Below, in pieces: positions 35,808 to 44,778 of a stretch of DNA of 64,000 nucleotides; within the stretch, counting starts at the first letter, position 1; each line of letters starts with the position of its first letter. Made by a program: the position numbers and the translations under genes. The notes under the pieces are model-generated. The model was not told where the DNA came from. It was given only the letters and a program-made list of their open reading frames with translations, and searched no databases. The DNA is from JBDWFY01 sp965275915 (lineage in GTDB: Bacteria > Pseudomonadota > Alphaproteobacteria > Rhizobiales > Stappiaceae): NCBI GenBank assembly GCA_965275915.1, contig CBDHYI010000006.1:682001-746000 (forward strand), in the 5' to 3' direction.

Positions 35808-36305
35808 ATGTCTGACAAACCTAACGCGCGGAAAACGGAGTCTCCTTTGCAAGAAACCGATGAGGAATTCGACCGGCGCCTGTGCCGGGTTATTGCCGAA
35901 GCGGAAACGACTTTCTTTGAGGACGACTATATCTGGAAGCTGTTGCCCGGCGGACAGAGACCCTCAGGGAATGCTTTGGCATGCGTTGCAGACGGCGATG
36001 TCTGGCATGAGTTTGTCCCGGCAACACCGGCTGACACCGGCGGACGTTTCAGGGTCGTTCTGTTCAATTTTTCCGAAACCGGACCCAGTGCAATCGGCTT
36101 TGTGGCCTGGCTGCACTCGCATCTCAGAACGATGGGCCGAACCGGAGCTATCGTGATTTGCGGCAAGGATCGACGAGCGTCGCCGGCCCTGTTGGAAATC
36201 TGTCAGGGCGCGATGGATTACTGGGCGTGCCCGGCCGGCCCGGCGGGAGATCGTTTTTTGACGGTTATTCGGACGCTGATCGGCCGCGGCACGGACGGAA
36301 CGTGA
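35808..36305 (+). CDS. DUF6196-like protein
   Basis: About 165 residues. The C-terminal two-thirds resemble DUF6196: FFEDDYIWKLLPG, then SAIGFVAWLHSHLRTMGRTG, AIVICGKDR and MDYWACP, which is the GFVGWL...VICG...DYW pattern I associate with that family. No signal peptide or membrane segment. The ATG at 35808 has a poor ribosome site; a TTG at 35847 (LQETDEEFDRR) is preceded by CGGAG at ideal distance and may be the true start. Function unknown. It follows the transglycosylase gene by about 80 bases and converges on the ABC gene. Confidence 0.6.
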   Translation: MSDKPNARKTESPLQETDEEFDRRLCRVIAEAETTFFEDDYIWKLLPGGQRPSGNALACVADGDVWHEFVPATPADTGGRFRVVLFNFSETGPSAIGFVAWLHSHLRTMGRTGAIVICGKDRRASPALLEICQGAMDYWACPAGPAGDRFLTVIRTLIGRGTDGT

Positions 36306-36310
36306 CGTCC

Positions 36311-37882
36311 TTACACTATTTTCACAACACGATCGGCCGCAGTCTCATCCGTTCCTGCTTCCATAAGATGCAGAACGGTTGTCCCGCGCTCCCGAAGCAT
36401 CAGGGTCAGGTTTTCCAGCAACATCGCGTTCTCGCGCAGGTACCGGTCCTGAACGACAACAAGCGCGGCGTGGCGCAGAACGGCGCGGCAGGCGCGGATG
36501 GCGGCAGCCGTTTGGGCCGGCGGTCGGATATGTTCGGGATCAATCAACTGATCGGTTTCCGACCTCAAATCAAATAGGTCAAGAACCGCCTCCACTTCCC
36601 GGTCAGTGATTTTTGACGGGGCACCAAGACACGCATTGTCGAGCACGGACCCTCGGATCAGAGGCAAATCCTCCGAGACAAGCGTAACCAGCCGCCACCA
36701 GTCACGCCGGGAAATATCCGTTGCGGATATCCCTTGAAGATGAAGGGAGCCGGAGTCGCTGTTTCCGAGCCGTGCGATCTGGCGCCCGAACGCAAGGTTT
36801 TCCGACTCGGTCAGACCCGAGATCAGGAGGTGCTCACCCGCATCGGCGAAAAACGAAACCGGCCGGTCACCAATCGGAACACTGCTGGCTTTGAGCGATA
36901 CGCCCCCGGACACGCGTTTTACTCGTTGCGCGCCCTCGGTCAGCATAAAGGTTTCCCCGCGCATCACCGATTGAAGCCGGTTTACCGCAATATCGTTTGC
37001 CATTTTATATTCGGCGCTCAGAGCCAGTGCGTTGAGCTGGACGGTAAGCAGACCGGTTGCCATGATGAGAACAGCGAGGTCGGCAGCGCCAAGCACTCCT
37101 GTTCCCGGGTTTGTGCCGAACAGACCAAGCGTCAAGCCAAGCGCAAGCGCAGGAAAGACCAGATCCGGCGAAGCCCTCAATCCGCCTGAATAGGTCGCCC
37201 GCCCTACCAGCGCGGCATTAAGGCGCAGGGTCTGCCGCTGAAAAGCGCGCATGGTTTTTCCGTGGCGACCATGGATCAGGAGGCTCGGCCGGGCTTTCAG
37301 GATCGCGGCTGCATTGATGGCCAGACGTCCGCGTCTTTTCCGGCTAAGGCGAATTTTGAGAAACAGCGGATAAAGCAAAAATGTTACAAAGACTGCCCAG
37401 ATCAGAACCGCACCCGCAAGTGCCTGCGCCAGAAAAGGATTGGTCACAAGAAAGTAAATCATGATGGTGAGGAATACCGTAATAGCGACGATGATCGACA
37501 CGATGCCGCGCGACAACCACAGCCGGATCGCGGAGAGATCATTAACGACCCGCGTCATGATCAGACCAAGACGCGTTCCGGCAGAGTCAATCGGCTGACG
37601 CAGAACATGGCTCATGAAAGCGGTCCTCAGACTGGTCACATATCCGAGCGCGAACGCTTCAGCCCAGCGGCGCTCAAGGATCCGTAATCCGACAAGACCG
37701 ACCGTTCCCGTTCCAGCCAGCCCGGCCAGATCGATCCGCGACAGTATTTCAAAATCGCCCAGCAGCAGTCGGCTGGCCGCCGCTGCAATGCATAGCCCCG
37801 CGACAGCTTGCAGAGCGCCGATGACCGCCAGCCCGGACAGCGCTGCGATGCGCCGTCCGGACCAGAGCTTTGGAACACACAT
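36311..37882 (-). CDS. ABC exporter-like protein with degenerate ATPase domain
   Basis: A 523-residue protein with a six-helix exporter-type membrane domain (about 10-290, including RLGLIMTRVVNDLSAIRLWL) fused to a C-terminal domain that aligns in order with an ABC ATPase but has lost its catalytic motifs. The Walker A position reads SGLTESENLAFGR (355-367) without the lysine; the signature position reads PPAQTAAAIRACRAVLR (454-470) without LSGGQ; Walker B reads ALVVVQD (473-479) without the catalytic glutamate. It is unlikely to hydrolyse ATP. ATG at 37882 lies two bases after the P-loop gene's stop, so the two genes are coupled. A P-loop partner may supply the energy; that is speculation. 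Confidence 0.75.
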   Translation of the reverse strand: MCVPKLWSGRRIAALSGLAVIGALQAVAGLCIAAAASRLLLGDFEILSRIDLAGLAGTGTVGLVGLRILERRWAEAFALGYVTSLRTAFMSHVLRQPIDSAGTRLGLIMTRVVNDLSAIRLWLSRGIVSIIVAITVFLTIMIYFLVTNPFLAQALAGAVLIWAVFVTFLLYPLFLKIRLSRKRRGRLAINAAAILKARPSLLIHGRHGKTMRAFQRQTLRLNAALVGRATYSGGLRASPDLVFPALALGLTLGLFGTNPGTGVLGAADLAVLIMATGLLTVQLNALALSAEYKMANDIAVNRLQSVMRGETFMLTEGAQRVKRVSGGVSLKASSVPIGDRPVSFFADAGEHLLISGLTESENLAFGRQIARLGNSDSGSLHLQGISATDISRRDWWRLVTLVSEDLPLIRGSVLDNACLGAPSKITDREVEAVLDLFDLRSETDQLIDPEHIRPPAQTAAAIRACRAVLRHAALVVVQDRYLRENAMLLENLTLMLRERGTTVLHLMEAGTDETAADRVVKIV

Positions 37883-37884
37883 GA

Positions 37885-38943
37885 TCAGGCACTCTGCGCC
37901 AGGACAAGAGGAGGCTGTTTGAGCCCAAGAAGCGGCAAGACATGTTCGGGTGCTTTTAAATCCAACGCTGAGACAATCGGATGCGAAAGTGCGGCCTGCG
38001 CTTCCCGTATCGCCAGCGGCGATTGTGTAAACGAACCGGACACGCCAAGCACCGAGTGATCCAGTCTTTCGAGAGTTGAAATACCACCGACGGCACCCAT
38101 AGCGTCGCCGGCCGCAAACACTGTGCCGCACAGCATCTGCCGGAACTTCTCCGATGCCGCAAGCGCCGCCGTCTCCTCCTGGAACAGGCCATCGGCGACT
38201 TCCAGGATCGCGATGTTGCAGCCCTTGTTGCCCAATTCATGCAGGAGCCGCATCGCGCCGGTCACGATGGTATCTTCATCATAACCAAACGTCGTTGCCA
38301 TGCCCACGTCGGTGAAGTCGAGAACTTCATGCGCCCCACTGTCGCGCATGAGCCATAAGTCGCCGCCGGCACCGGTGCCGGTAATCTTGGCCGCGCCAAC
38401 TCTATAGCCGGCCGCAGACAATCCCTTCACAAGGCTCGCCGCAGTGGTTGTTTTCCCCGCGTTCATCGATGTTCCGAACACACCGAACACATGCTCGGGC
38501 CGGATGCAGCATGCAAGTCCGAGCGAGAAGTCTGCAAGATTGAGGGGGCGGCCGTGCGTGCCGGCAATCAGGCCCAACGGTTTGATGGATGTCGGGCCAA
38601 CCAGTCTGCTGTGCCAGCTGACCGCCGTGGCGGCAATGCCACCGGCCGCAACCATATGGCAATCGGCCAGGGACGACGGGATATAGGCTTCGTACTGGTC
38701 GGGAGCATAGCGGCTGCCGAATGCAAGAATAACTTCATCGCCGGGAAACAAATGGGCCCTGCGACCGGTCGTCAACTCGATGCGTTTGTGAGAGCCAAGC
38801 GCCTCAACCCGCGCCAGAACCAGATCGCCCGGTTTCGGAGTGGCACCGCCCGTGATCAACGATGCCATTGCCGAAGCCGGGACACGGCGCGTGGCAAAAC
38901 TCTGCTTGGCACCAGCAATACGATTTTTACTGAGAAGGGTCAT
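37885..38943 (-). CDS. P-loop NTPase, DUF1611/MobB-like
   Basis: About 352 residues. An N-terminal domain of about 130 residues is followed by a P-loop domain: VFGVFGTSMNAGKTTTAASL carries Walker A (GTSMNAGKTT), then an aspartate-containing segment GAHEVLDFTDVGMATTFGYD and a Walker B-like strand CNIAILEVADGLFQEET. This is the SIMIBI-type arrangement seen in MobB and DUF1611 proteins. The exact family is uncertain. AGG lies eight bases before the ATG at 38943; a GTG at 38952 is also in frame. It is between the BenE-like permease gene and the degenerate ABC gene on the same strand, and probably works with one of them. Confidence 0.65.
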   Translation of the reverse strand: MTLLSKNRIAGAKQSFATRRVPASAMASLITGGATPKPGDLVLARVEALGSHKRIELTTGRRAHLFPGDEVILAFGSRYAPDQYEAYIPSSLADCHMVAAGGIAATAVSWHSRLVGPTSIKPLGLIAGTHGRPLNLADFSLGLACCIRPEHVFGVFGTSMNAGKTTTAASLVKGLSAAGYRVGAAKITGTGAGGDLWLMRDSGAHEVLDFTDVGMATTFGYDEDTIVTGAMRLLHELGNKGCNIAILEVADGLFQEETAALAASEKFRQMLCGTVFAAGDAMGAVGGISTLERLDHSVLGVSGSFTQSPLAIREAQAALSHPIVSALDLKAPEHVLPLLGLKQPPLVLAQSA

Positions 38944-39030
38944 CTCTTCCACCTGTTTTAAAAATGTCCGGCTTCGTTGCCGGGAACAGGGGAGAAACGA
39001 GAGGCAGAACAGTTTATTCCAACTGACCGG

Positions 39031-40173
39031 TTATTTTTTTTTAAATCGATCAAGGCCAACGATAATCAGCCCCGCTGCAAGTCCCCAAAATGCGGATGCG
39101 ATGCTGAAAAACTGAAAACCGGAGGCGGTGACCACAAACGTAGCGGCTGCAGCAAAGCGGTGCCTCTCGTCCGAAAACCCTGCGCCGATGGCGCCAACGA
39201 ACGGCCCTGTGAGCGCGATCCCGGCCACGCTGACGATCAGGGCTTCAGGAAAACTCGAAAACAGCGTTACGACCGACGCTCCGAAAACCGCAAGAACAGC
39301 GTAGCCCAGCGCATAGAAAGGGCCGCAAAGCCAACGCCTGTCCTTGTCCGGATGCGCATCGGGGCCCGTACAGATGGATGCCGTGATGGCCGCAAGGTTC
39401 GATGTGTGGGCGCCAAAGCCGGCACTGAACAGTGAGGCCAGACCGGTGATACCCATGATCGATTGGGTCGGCGGTTGATATCCCGCGGCACGCAGGACAG
39501 CAAATCCCGGCAAATTCTGCGAAGCCATGGTCACAAGGTAAAGCGGTACACCGATCCCGATCAGAGTCGCCAAATCGAATGTCGGAGCGACCCATTCGAA
39601 CGTTGACAGACGCAACCTTCCGACGGCGGTCGTCATGCCGAGCGCAAAACTGAGGGCAATGCCAAGTGCCAGAACGGCCAGAACCGCCCACATCGGCGAA
39701 ACAAGCCGCAGGACCAGAAAGGCGATGATCAAAGGCAGAACCAATACAGGAGATGCCTGAAGATGATCAAAGACAGCAACGACGAAAGAAAACAGAACCC
39801 CGGCCAGCATAGCCGATGCGATGGACGTCGGGATTTTTCCGATCAGGGCGGCGATCGGCCGGAAGGCCGCAGTCAGCAGGATCAGGATCGCCGCCACATA
39901 GAACCCGCCCACAGCCGCTTCAATCGACAGACCGGATGTCGCAGCCAGGAGCGCCGCACCCGGGGTCGACCAGGCAGTTACAATCGGTATGCGATGCCAC
40001 ACACTCAGAATGCCTGTCGTCGCCATCATTGCCACACACAGCGTCGCAACCCACGAGGATGTTTGCGCAGGGGTTGCACCAAGCGCGGAGGCGGCGGCCA
40101 GAATAATGGCAACCGAGCCGCCAAATCCGACAAGGACAGCAACAAGAGCAGAAATTATGACAGAAGAGCGCAT
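39031..40173 (-). CDS. BenE-family (benzoate/proton symporter-like) permease
   Basis: A protein of about 380 residues with eleven or twelve membrane helices. Recognisable BenE features are WVATLCVAMMATTGILSVWH, IPIVTAWSTPGAALLA, GIGVPLYLVTMASQNLPGFA and FGAHTSNLAAITASICTGPD. BenE proteins import benzoate or related small acids; some relatives take up other aromatics. The ATG at 40173 is chosen; the frame extends 23 codons further to a TTG that would overlap the operator. It leads an operon with the P-loop and ABC-like genes, and two VanR-type palindromes lie upstream, so an aromatic-acid inducer is plausible. Confidence 0.85.
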   Translation of the reverse strand: MRSSVIISALVAVLVGFGGSVAIILAAASALGATPAQTSSWVATLCVAMMATTGILSVWHRIPIVTAWSTPGAALLAATSGLSIEAAVGGFYVAAILILLTAAFRPIAALIGKIPTSIASAMLAGVLFSFVVAVFDHLQASPVLVLPLIIAFLVLRLVSPMWAVLAVLALGIALSFALGMTTAVGRLRLSTFEWVAPTFDLATLIGIGVPLYLVTMASQNLPGFAVLRAAGYQPPTQSIMGITGLASLFSAGFGAHTSNLAAITASICTGPDAHPDKDRRWLCGPFYALGYAVLAVFGASVVTLFSSFPEALIVSVAGIALTGPFVGAIGAGFSDERHRFAAAATFVVTASGFQFFSIASAFWGLAAGLIIVGLDRFKKK

Positions 40174-40212
40174 GGACAGCCGCAAACAGAATGACGGAAA
40201 CTTTGAATCAAA

Positions 40213-40243
40213 ATTGGATCCAATAATTAATATTGTTGCCAAT
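40213..40243. promoter_or_regulatory. Pair of VanR-like GntR operators
   Basis: ATTGGATCCAAT at 40213-40224, a perfect palindrome identical to the Caulobacter VanR operator, and ATTGTTGCCAAT at 40232-40243, 19 bases further. Both lie between the divergent benE-like and GntR genes. Control of both promoters by that GntR protein is inferred. Confidence 0.7.
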
Positions 40244-40285
40244 TTAGTTATGTTGTCAAGCGGGATTTCCGGCTAAAATGGGCTT

Positions 40286-40957
40286 ATGACAGCGGAACAG
40301 ATTTTAGAATCGAAGCAGTCCAAAACCGGCCCGCGCGGTGACCAGGCAAGCGCAATTGCTCAGGCGCTCCGCCGCGAGATTATTGCAGGTTCGCTGGAAC
40401 CGGACCGCAAACTGGGTCAGGAGCAGCTTGCTCGGCGGTTCGGCGTCAGCCGCATGCCGGTTCGGGAAGCACTGCGGCTGCTTGCAACTGACGGACTGGT
40501 GACCCTGGACCCGAACAAGGGTGCTCGCGTTACGCCGATCGGCCTTGCAGACCTTCGTGAAATCTATGAGATGCGCATAGCGGCTGAAACACTCGCTCTG
40601 AAAATCGCCATCCCCGAGTTGTCAAATGCTCAGATCGATAGGGCCGAAGTGCTTCAGATGGAACTGGAAAGTGCCTCCTTTGCCGAGTTCGGCACACTGA
40701 ATTCGCGCTTTCATCGGGCGCTCTACGAGCCATGCGGGCGCCCTCGCCTGCTCGCCCATATCGACTCCCTCAGCAGCGCCGCCGATCGCTACCTGTGCAC
40801 GGCTATTGCACAGATTGATTATGCAGGCCAGTCCCACAGGGAACATCGCGCGCTTCTTTCATTCTGCCGCCAGCGGGATGAGGATGGTGCCCTCACCTGC
40901 CTTACGGAGCATATTGAGCGGGGTGGCCGAACACTGGGCCGACATCTGGCGAAGTAA
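40286..40957 (+). CDS. GntR-family (FCD) regulator, VanR-like
   Basis: A 223-residue regulator. The winged helix (about 15-85) contains QEQLARRFGVSRMPVREALR and LLATDGLVTLDPNKGARVTP, the GntR signature. The C-terminal FCD domain (about 95-215) starts DLREIYEMRIAAETLAL and has the metal/ligand-binding histidines in NSRFHRAL, HREHRAL and LTEHIERG. Divergent from the BenE-like operon and preceded by two VanR-type operators, which supports an aromatic carboxylate as the effector. The ribosome site is weak. Confidence 0.88.
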   Translation: MTAEQILESKQSKTGPRGDQASAIAQALRREIIAGSLEPDRKLGQEQLARRFGVSRMPVREALRLLATDGLVTLDPNKGARVTPIGLADLREIYEMRIAAETLALKIAIPELSNAQIDRAEVLQMELESASFAEFGTLNSRFHRALYEPCGRPRLLAHIDSLSSAADRYLCTAIAQIDYAGQSHREHRALLSFCRQRDEDGALTCLTEHIERGGRTLGRHLAK

Positions 40958-41071
40958 TCAAACCGCGATTAACAACACAGCAACCGGTTGTGCATACGAT
41001 AGGGAATTGAACCGGTCCTGCATCTTCTGATTGAGAGGCCGGCAAGAGATGGCTGAAGCGGGGACGATTAC

Positions 41072-42436
41072 GTGGAAATGGCGAACGAGGCAAAAGCGGG
41101 AAACCGTATTCACGACAACGCAGACCCGGCCCACGACAAAAACCCGCATGTGCGACCGCTGCTGATTCATGGTATCAACTATGAAATGATATACCGGCTC
41201 GCAGCGCCGCGTACGGTGCTGCCCTTCGTCTTTATGACCGCGGGCGCTCCTGTTCTGCTTGCTGGAATGGTCCTTCCGATCCTTTCCATTGCCTCGACCA
41301 CGAGCCGGCTCGGATCTGCTCCTTTTGTTGCCGGCGCTCAACTCAAAAAATACTATATGGCGTTTGGAACTGTGCTGATGATGGCCAGTTTGGCGCTGGT
41401 TGCGTTCTCATCGGGTAATGAGGCGACGGTCTTTACACTTGTACTGTTTGTCCTGGCGACGATTACTATCGGCTTCGGTCAGGGCATTACCGGCCTTGCC
41501 TACTATGTAATCACGCCTGCACTTGTCGATAAAAACAGGTTCAGCTGGCTTATGAACACGCAAAACATCGTCAGTGCCGCCATCGGCATCCTGCTGGCGT
41601 TGTATTTGCACGTCAATTTGAAGAATACCAACCCTCTTGACACCCATATGGCGCTGATCTGGGCGGGGGCGGCCTTTGCATGTGTTACCAGTTTCGCGGT
41701 TGTCCCTATCCGGGAGCAACGCAGGAAGAAAGACGACAGACAACAAGCCGGTGACGGCAAGTCAGCGACCGCTCTCGTTGCGCGTCTCAAAAAGGTAAAA
41801 GACACTTTCTCCCGAACCATCAAGTATCGATGGTACCGCAATTTTCTTATCCTTCAGGTGTTGTTCCTATCCGTATCCTCAGCCCTGCCCTTCTATTCCA
41901 TCCACGCCGCATCTCTTCACAAACATTCCGCCGGTGCGCTCAGTATCTTTGTGGTTGCCATTTGCACGGGCATTATTGTCGGCGGTCCGATCATGATCCG
42001 CATGTCAAAAAAATCGCTGCGGATGACTATGGTGTTTTCCGGCGGTGTGGCGGCGATTGCTGCGTCCCTTGCCATCGGCCTGGAGTTCTCGCAGAGGTTC
42101 TCCCATTACTATTTTTACACCCCCGTGTTTCTGCTTATGAGCCTCTCTGCTCAAGGCCTGTCCGTCACAGTCAGCGTTTACCTGAGCGAACTCGCTCCTG
42201 AAAGTGAGCGAGAGTATTTCTTCGCAACGAGCTATTTTGTCACCGGCACCCTTGGAATTATCGCCGCAACCGTTCTGGGATTTCTGGCTCATTTTCAGGA
42301 CGAAGTGGTGCCGATCACGATCATCCTCGCTATCAATCTTATCGCGGTGTTCTATGTCGGAAAACTTCCAAACGAAAGTCGTGACGAAGCCGTACCGGCA
42401 GGTGTTGACGCAAACACCATGAATAAGGTCGGATAA
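41072..42436 (+). CDS. MFS-like transporter, tandem paralogue 1
   Basis: A 454-residue protein with about twelve hydrophobic helices and a long basic central loop (KKDDRQQAGDGKSATALVAR). It is not close to any MFS subfamily that I can name. It starts with GTG 41072, preceded by GGGGA; an ATG two codons on is possible. The second half has the strongly conserved LPFYSIHAASLHKHSAGALS, which recurs almost unchanged in the next gene. The two genes are four bases apart and share layout and most helices, so they arose by duplication. Substrate unknown. Confidence 0.75.
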   Translation: MEMANEAKAGNRIHDNADPAHDKNPHVRPLLIHGINYEMIYRLAAPRTVLPFVFMTAGAPVLLAGMVLPILSIASTTSRLGSAPFVAGAQLKKYYMAFGTVLMMASLALVAFSSGNEATVFTLVLFVLATITIGFGQGITGLAYYVITPALVDKNRFSWLMNTQNIVSAAIGILLALYLHVNLKNTNPLDTHMALIWAGAAFACVTSFAVVPIREQRRKKDDRQQAGDGKSATALVARLKKVKDTFSRTIKYRWYRNFLILQVLFLSVSSALPFYSIHAASLHKHSAGALSIFVVAICTGIIVGGPIMIRMSKKSLRMTMVFSGGVAAIAASLAIGLEFSQRFSHYYFYTPVFLLMSLSAQGLSVTVSVYLSELAPESEREYFFATSYFVTGTLGIIAATVLGFLAHFQDEVVPITIILAINLIAVFYVGKLPNESRDEAVPAGVDANTMNKVG

Positions 42437-42440
42437 CGTC

Positions 42441-43784
42441 ATGGCCACGCACGCAACCGGCAGCGGGGTCGAAACAGGGGTGCGGCACAAGACGTCGGAC
42501 ATGGTCCATGAACACTGGAACGCGCGTATTCTCCTGTTGCGCGGTCTCAATACGGAACTGGTTCACCGACTGGCGTCAATCCGTGTGGTCATGCCGTTCT
42601 TTTTCATTTCGCTGGGAGCTCCGACACTGTTTGCCGGTATTATCATGCCGATTACGGTCGGTGCGCAGTCGGCGGGTAAGGTCCTGTTCGCTCCTCTGAT
42701 TGCCTCAGCGCCGCTGCACAAAACCTATATTGTCTTTGGGACGTTGGTCACAACGGTCGGTCTGGCGATCATTGCCTCGTCCGCCGCTCACCTGACGCTC
42801 ACCGTCCTGACCGTCTTTCTGCTGATTGTCGTTACAGTCATGGGCATCGTCCAAGGCCTCACGAAACTCGCATATTACGCCCTGCTTCCAGCATTACTGA
42901 GCAAGGACAAGCGGACGGGCCTGTTGAATGCACAGCAGGTTTTTGGCGGTTTGCTTGCGGTTCTCGTTGCCTTGATTGCGAAATATTATTTTCAGGACGA
43001 CCATCCAACCGCAGATCACGTGGCGCTCATCTGGGCAGGTGTCCTGTTTGCTTTTCTGGCGGCATGCCTTGCGATCCCAATTCGTGAAACGCGGCGTATG
43101 CTGCCGGAAAATCCTGTCCCCGACCGAATCGGCACAAATAAAAAGCAGTCGTCGATCAGCCGGAGAGAACAATTTCGAATAACGCTCAAACATGACTGGT
43201 TCCGACGTTTTGTCCTTGTGCAGCTGTTGTTCCTGTCGATCGTCGAAACGCTGCCTTTTTATTCAATGCACGCAGCGTCGCTGCATAAAGATGCCCCCGG
43301 CTCTCTGAGCACATTTGTCATCTCAATCGGGCTCGGCGTTCTCGCGGCAGGACCGATTATGAACCGGTTGTCGGCGAAATCACTGCGCACCACAATGTAT
43401 TTTTCCACTTTTCTGGCAATCGCCGCCGCGGTTCTTGCCCTGCTCCTGGAGCTGACGGGCACATTTACCAGCCAATATTACTACGCAGCCGTATTCTTTC
43501 TGATGGCCGCTGCAGCCATGGGCGGATCCACTTCGATAAAAGTATATATCGGCGAAATGGCTCCTCCGACAGAATGCACCTACTATTACGCAACGGCGAG
43601 CCTGATTGTCAGTTCCATCGGAATTCCATCGGCTCTCGCACTTGCTTTCGCTGCGCATTTTCAGAACGAGTCCGTCCCTATTGCAGTCATCCTGGCTGGA
43701 AATGTCGCTGCAATCGCAGCGGTTTATTGGCTGCCGAGCGAGAGCACTGCAGAGAAATTCTCAAATGCACGAACAGTATCCTAA
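42441..43784 (+). CDS. MFS-like transporter, tandem paralogue 2
   Basis: A 447-residue membrane protein, a paralogue of the preceding one: both have an HxxP/R-rich start, then a Met-Pro-Phe-Phe first helix, LPFYSMHAASLHKDAPGSLS in the second half and PTECTYYYATASLIVSS where the first has SEREYFFATSYFVTG. It also has about twelve helices. Proteins with such paired genes may form a heterodimer or have split substrates; neither is shown here. It is followed by a gene-free stretch. Confidence 0.75.
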   Translation: MATHATGSGVETGVRHKTSDMVHEHWNARILLLRGLNTELVHRLASIRVVMPFFFISLGAPTLFAGIIMPITVGAQSAGKVLFAPLIASAPLHKTYIVFGTLVTTVGLAIIASSAAHLTLTVLTVFLLIVVTVMGIVQGLTKLAYYALLPALLSKDKRTGLLNAQQVFGGLLAVLVALIAKYYFQDDHPTADHVALIWAGVLFAFLAACLAIPIRETRRMLPENPVPDRIGTNKKQSSISRREQFRITLKHDWFRRFVLVQLLFLSIVETLPFYSMHAASLHKDAPGSLSTFVISIGLGVLAAGPIMNRLSAKSLRTTMYFSTFLAIAAAVLALLLELTGTFTSQYYYAAVFFLMAAAAMGGSTSIKVYIGEMAPPTECTYYYATASLIVSSIGIPSALALAFAAHFQNESVPIAVILAGNVAAIAAVYWLPSESTAEKFSNARTVS

Positions 43785-44328
43785 TTCGGCTGGGTCGTCT
43801 GTCGTCAGAGCCCCGTGATCGGACGCGACGCCGGGTGGCTTTGTTTCAGCGGAATTTTCGACAGCGCAAACCCGTTGTCCGCTTCAACAACCTCGCCTAT
43901 GCCTTTGTCGCAAGAAAGAAACCGATCCACACCGTCGATATTGGCGTCTTGCGCTGCTGGCGAAGCGGTGGACCGGACACTATCGTAACAGTCTCCAGGC
44001 ACGGCTCTTCTTTTCGCTCTGGCAAAAGGGAGGACTCCGGTCATCCGTTGCCGGTCAGACTTTATCACTTTCCGGTGAGACTTTGCAGAATCGTGTTGGC
44101 AGTAAATTTGTGCCACGGAATCGTCCCAAAGGCATTTCAAGTGATATTTGTCCAAACAAGAAACGAACGCTGTTCCTGATCCCTGTGTGTCCCCAAACGT
44201 TTGAGTTTGGTTTCTGTGCGAAACCCTCGGATTGCCTCCCGGCTCGGGCGTTGTGTAAACGCGATCCGCAATCAAATTCAGGCAATTCGCCTCCTGATTG
44301 TCTGTTCTTGGAGAAGAAAGGAAAGCTT
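43785..44328. other. Gene-free stretch, possible gene remnant
   Basis: About 540 bases without a recognised gene. Open frames on both strands cross it (for example minus strand 43805-44275), but neither has family resemblance or a good ribosome site. It may contain a remnant. The promoter of the DUF302 gene is presumably near its right end. Confidence 0.4.
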
Positions 44329-44778
44329 ATGATCCGTCTCCTCGCCGCTATTTTCAGCCTCTTACTTGTACTGGAGACATCCATGGCCGCTGAGCTGTTA
44401 CAAAAGAAAAGCGCCAATTCGGTCACTGAAACGGTCGATAAACTGGCCGCCGCTGTGGAAAAGGCCGGCGCGAAGGTGTTTGCGCGGGTGGATCATGCTG
44501 CAGGCGCCCAGACAGTAAATATGGAGCTGAGGCCGACAATCATGCTGATGTTCGGCAATCCGGCTCTGGGAACTCCGGCCATACAAGCATCACAGAGCGC
44601 GGGCCTTGATCTGCCCCTGCGCGTGGTTGTGTACGAAGATGCAAACGGCGACGTTATTCTCGCCTATCACGACCCAAGGATGCTTGCAGCAATTCACGGT
44701 GTTCCGGCCGACGCGGATGTTCTTGCCAAAATGACCGGCGCTCTGGATAAGCTGACGACCGCTGCAACATCTCCCTGA
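44329..44778 (+). CDS. Secreted DUF302 protein
   Basis: A 149-residue protein with a signal peptide (LLAAIFSLLLVLETSMAAEL) followed by a single DUF302 domain: SVTETVDKLAAAVEKAGAKV, FARVDHAAGAQ, TIMLMFGNPALGTPAIQ and LDLPLRVVVYEDANGDVIL. DUF302 is a small alpha/beta fold of unknown function, often in periplasmic or metal-related contexts. The ATG at 44329 has AAGGA seven bases upstream; the longer open frame before it has no signal and poor composition. Stands alone. Confidence 0.85.
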   Translation: MIRLLAAIFSLLLVLETSMAAELLQKKSANSVTETVDKLAAAVEKAGAKVFARVDHAAGAQTVNMELRPTIMLMFGNPALGTPAIQASQSAGLDLPLRVVVYEDANGDVILAYHDPRMLAAIHGVPADADVLAKMTGALDKLTTAATSP

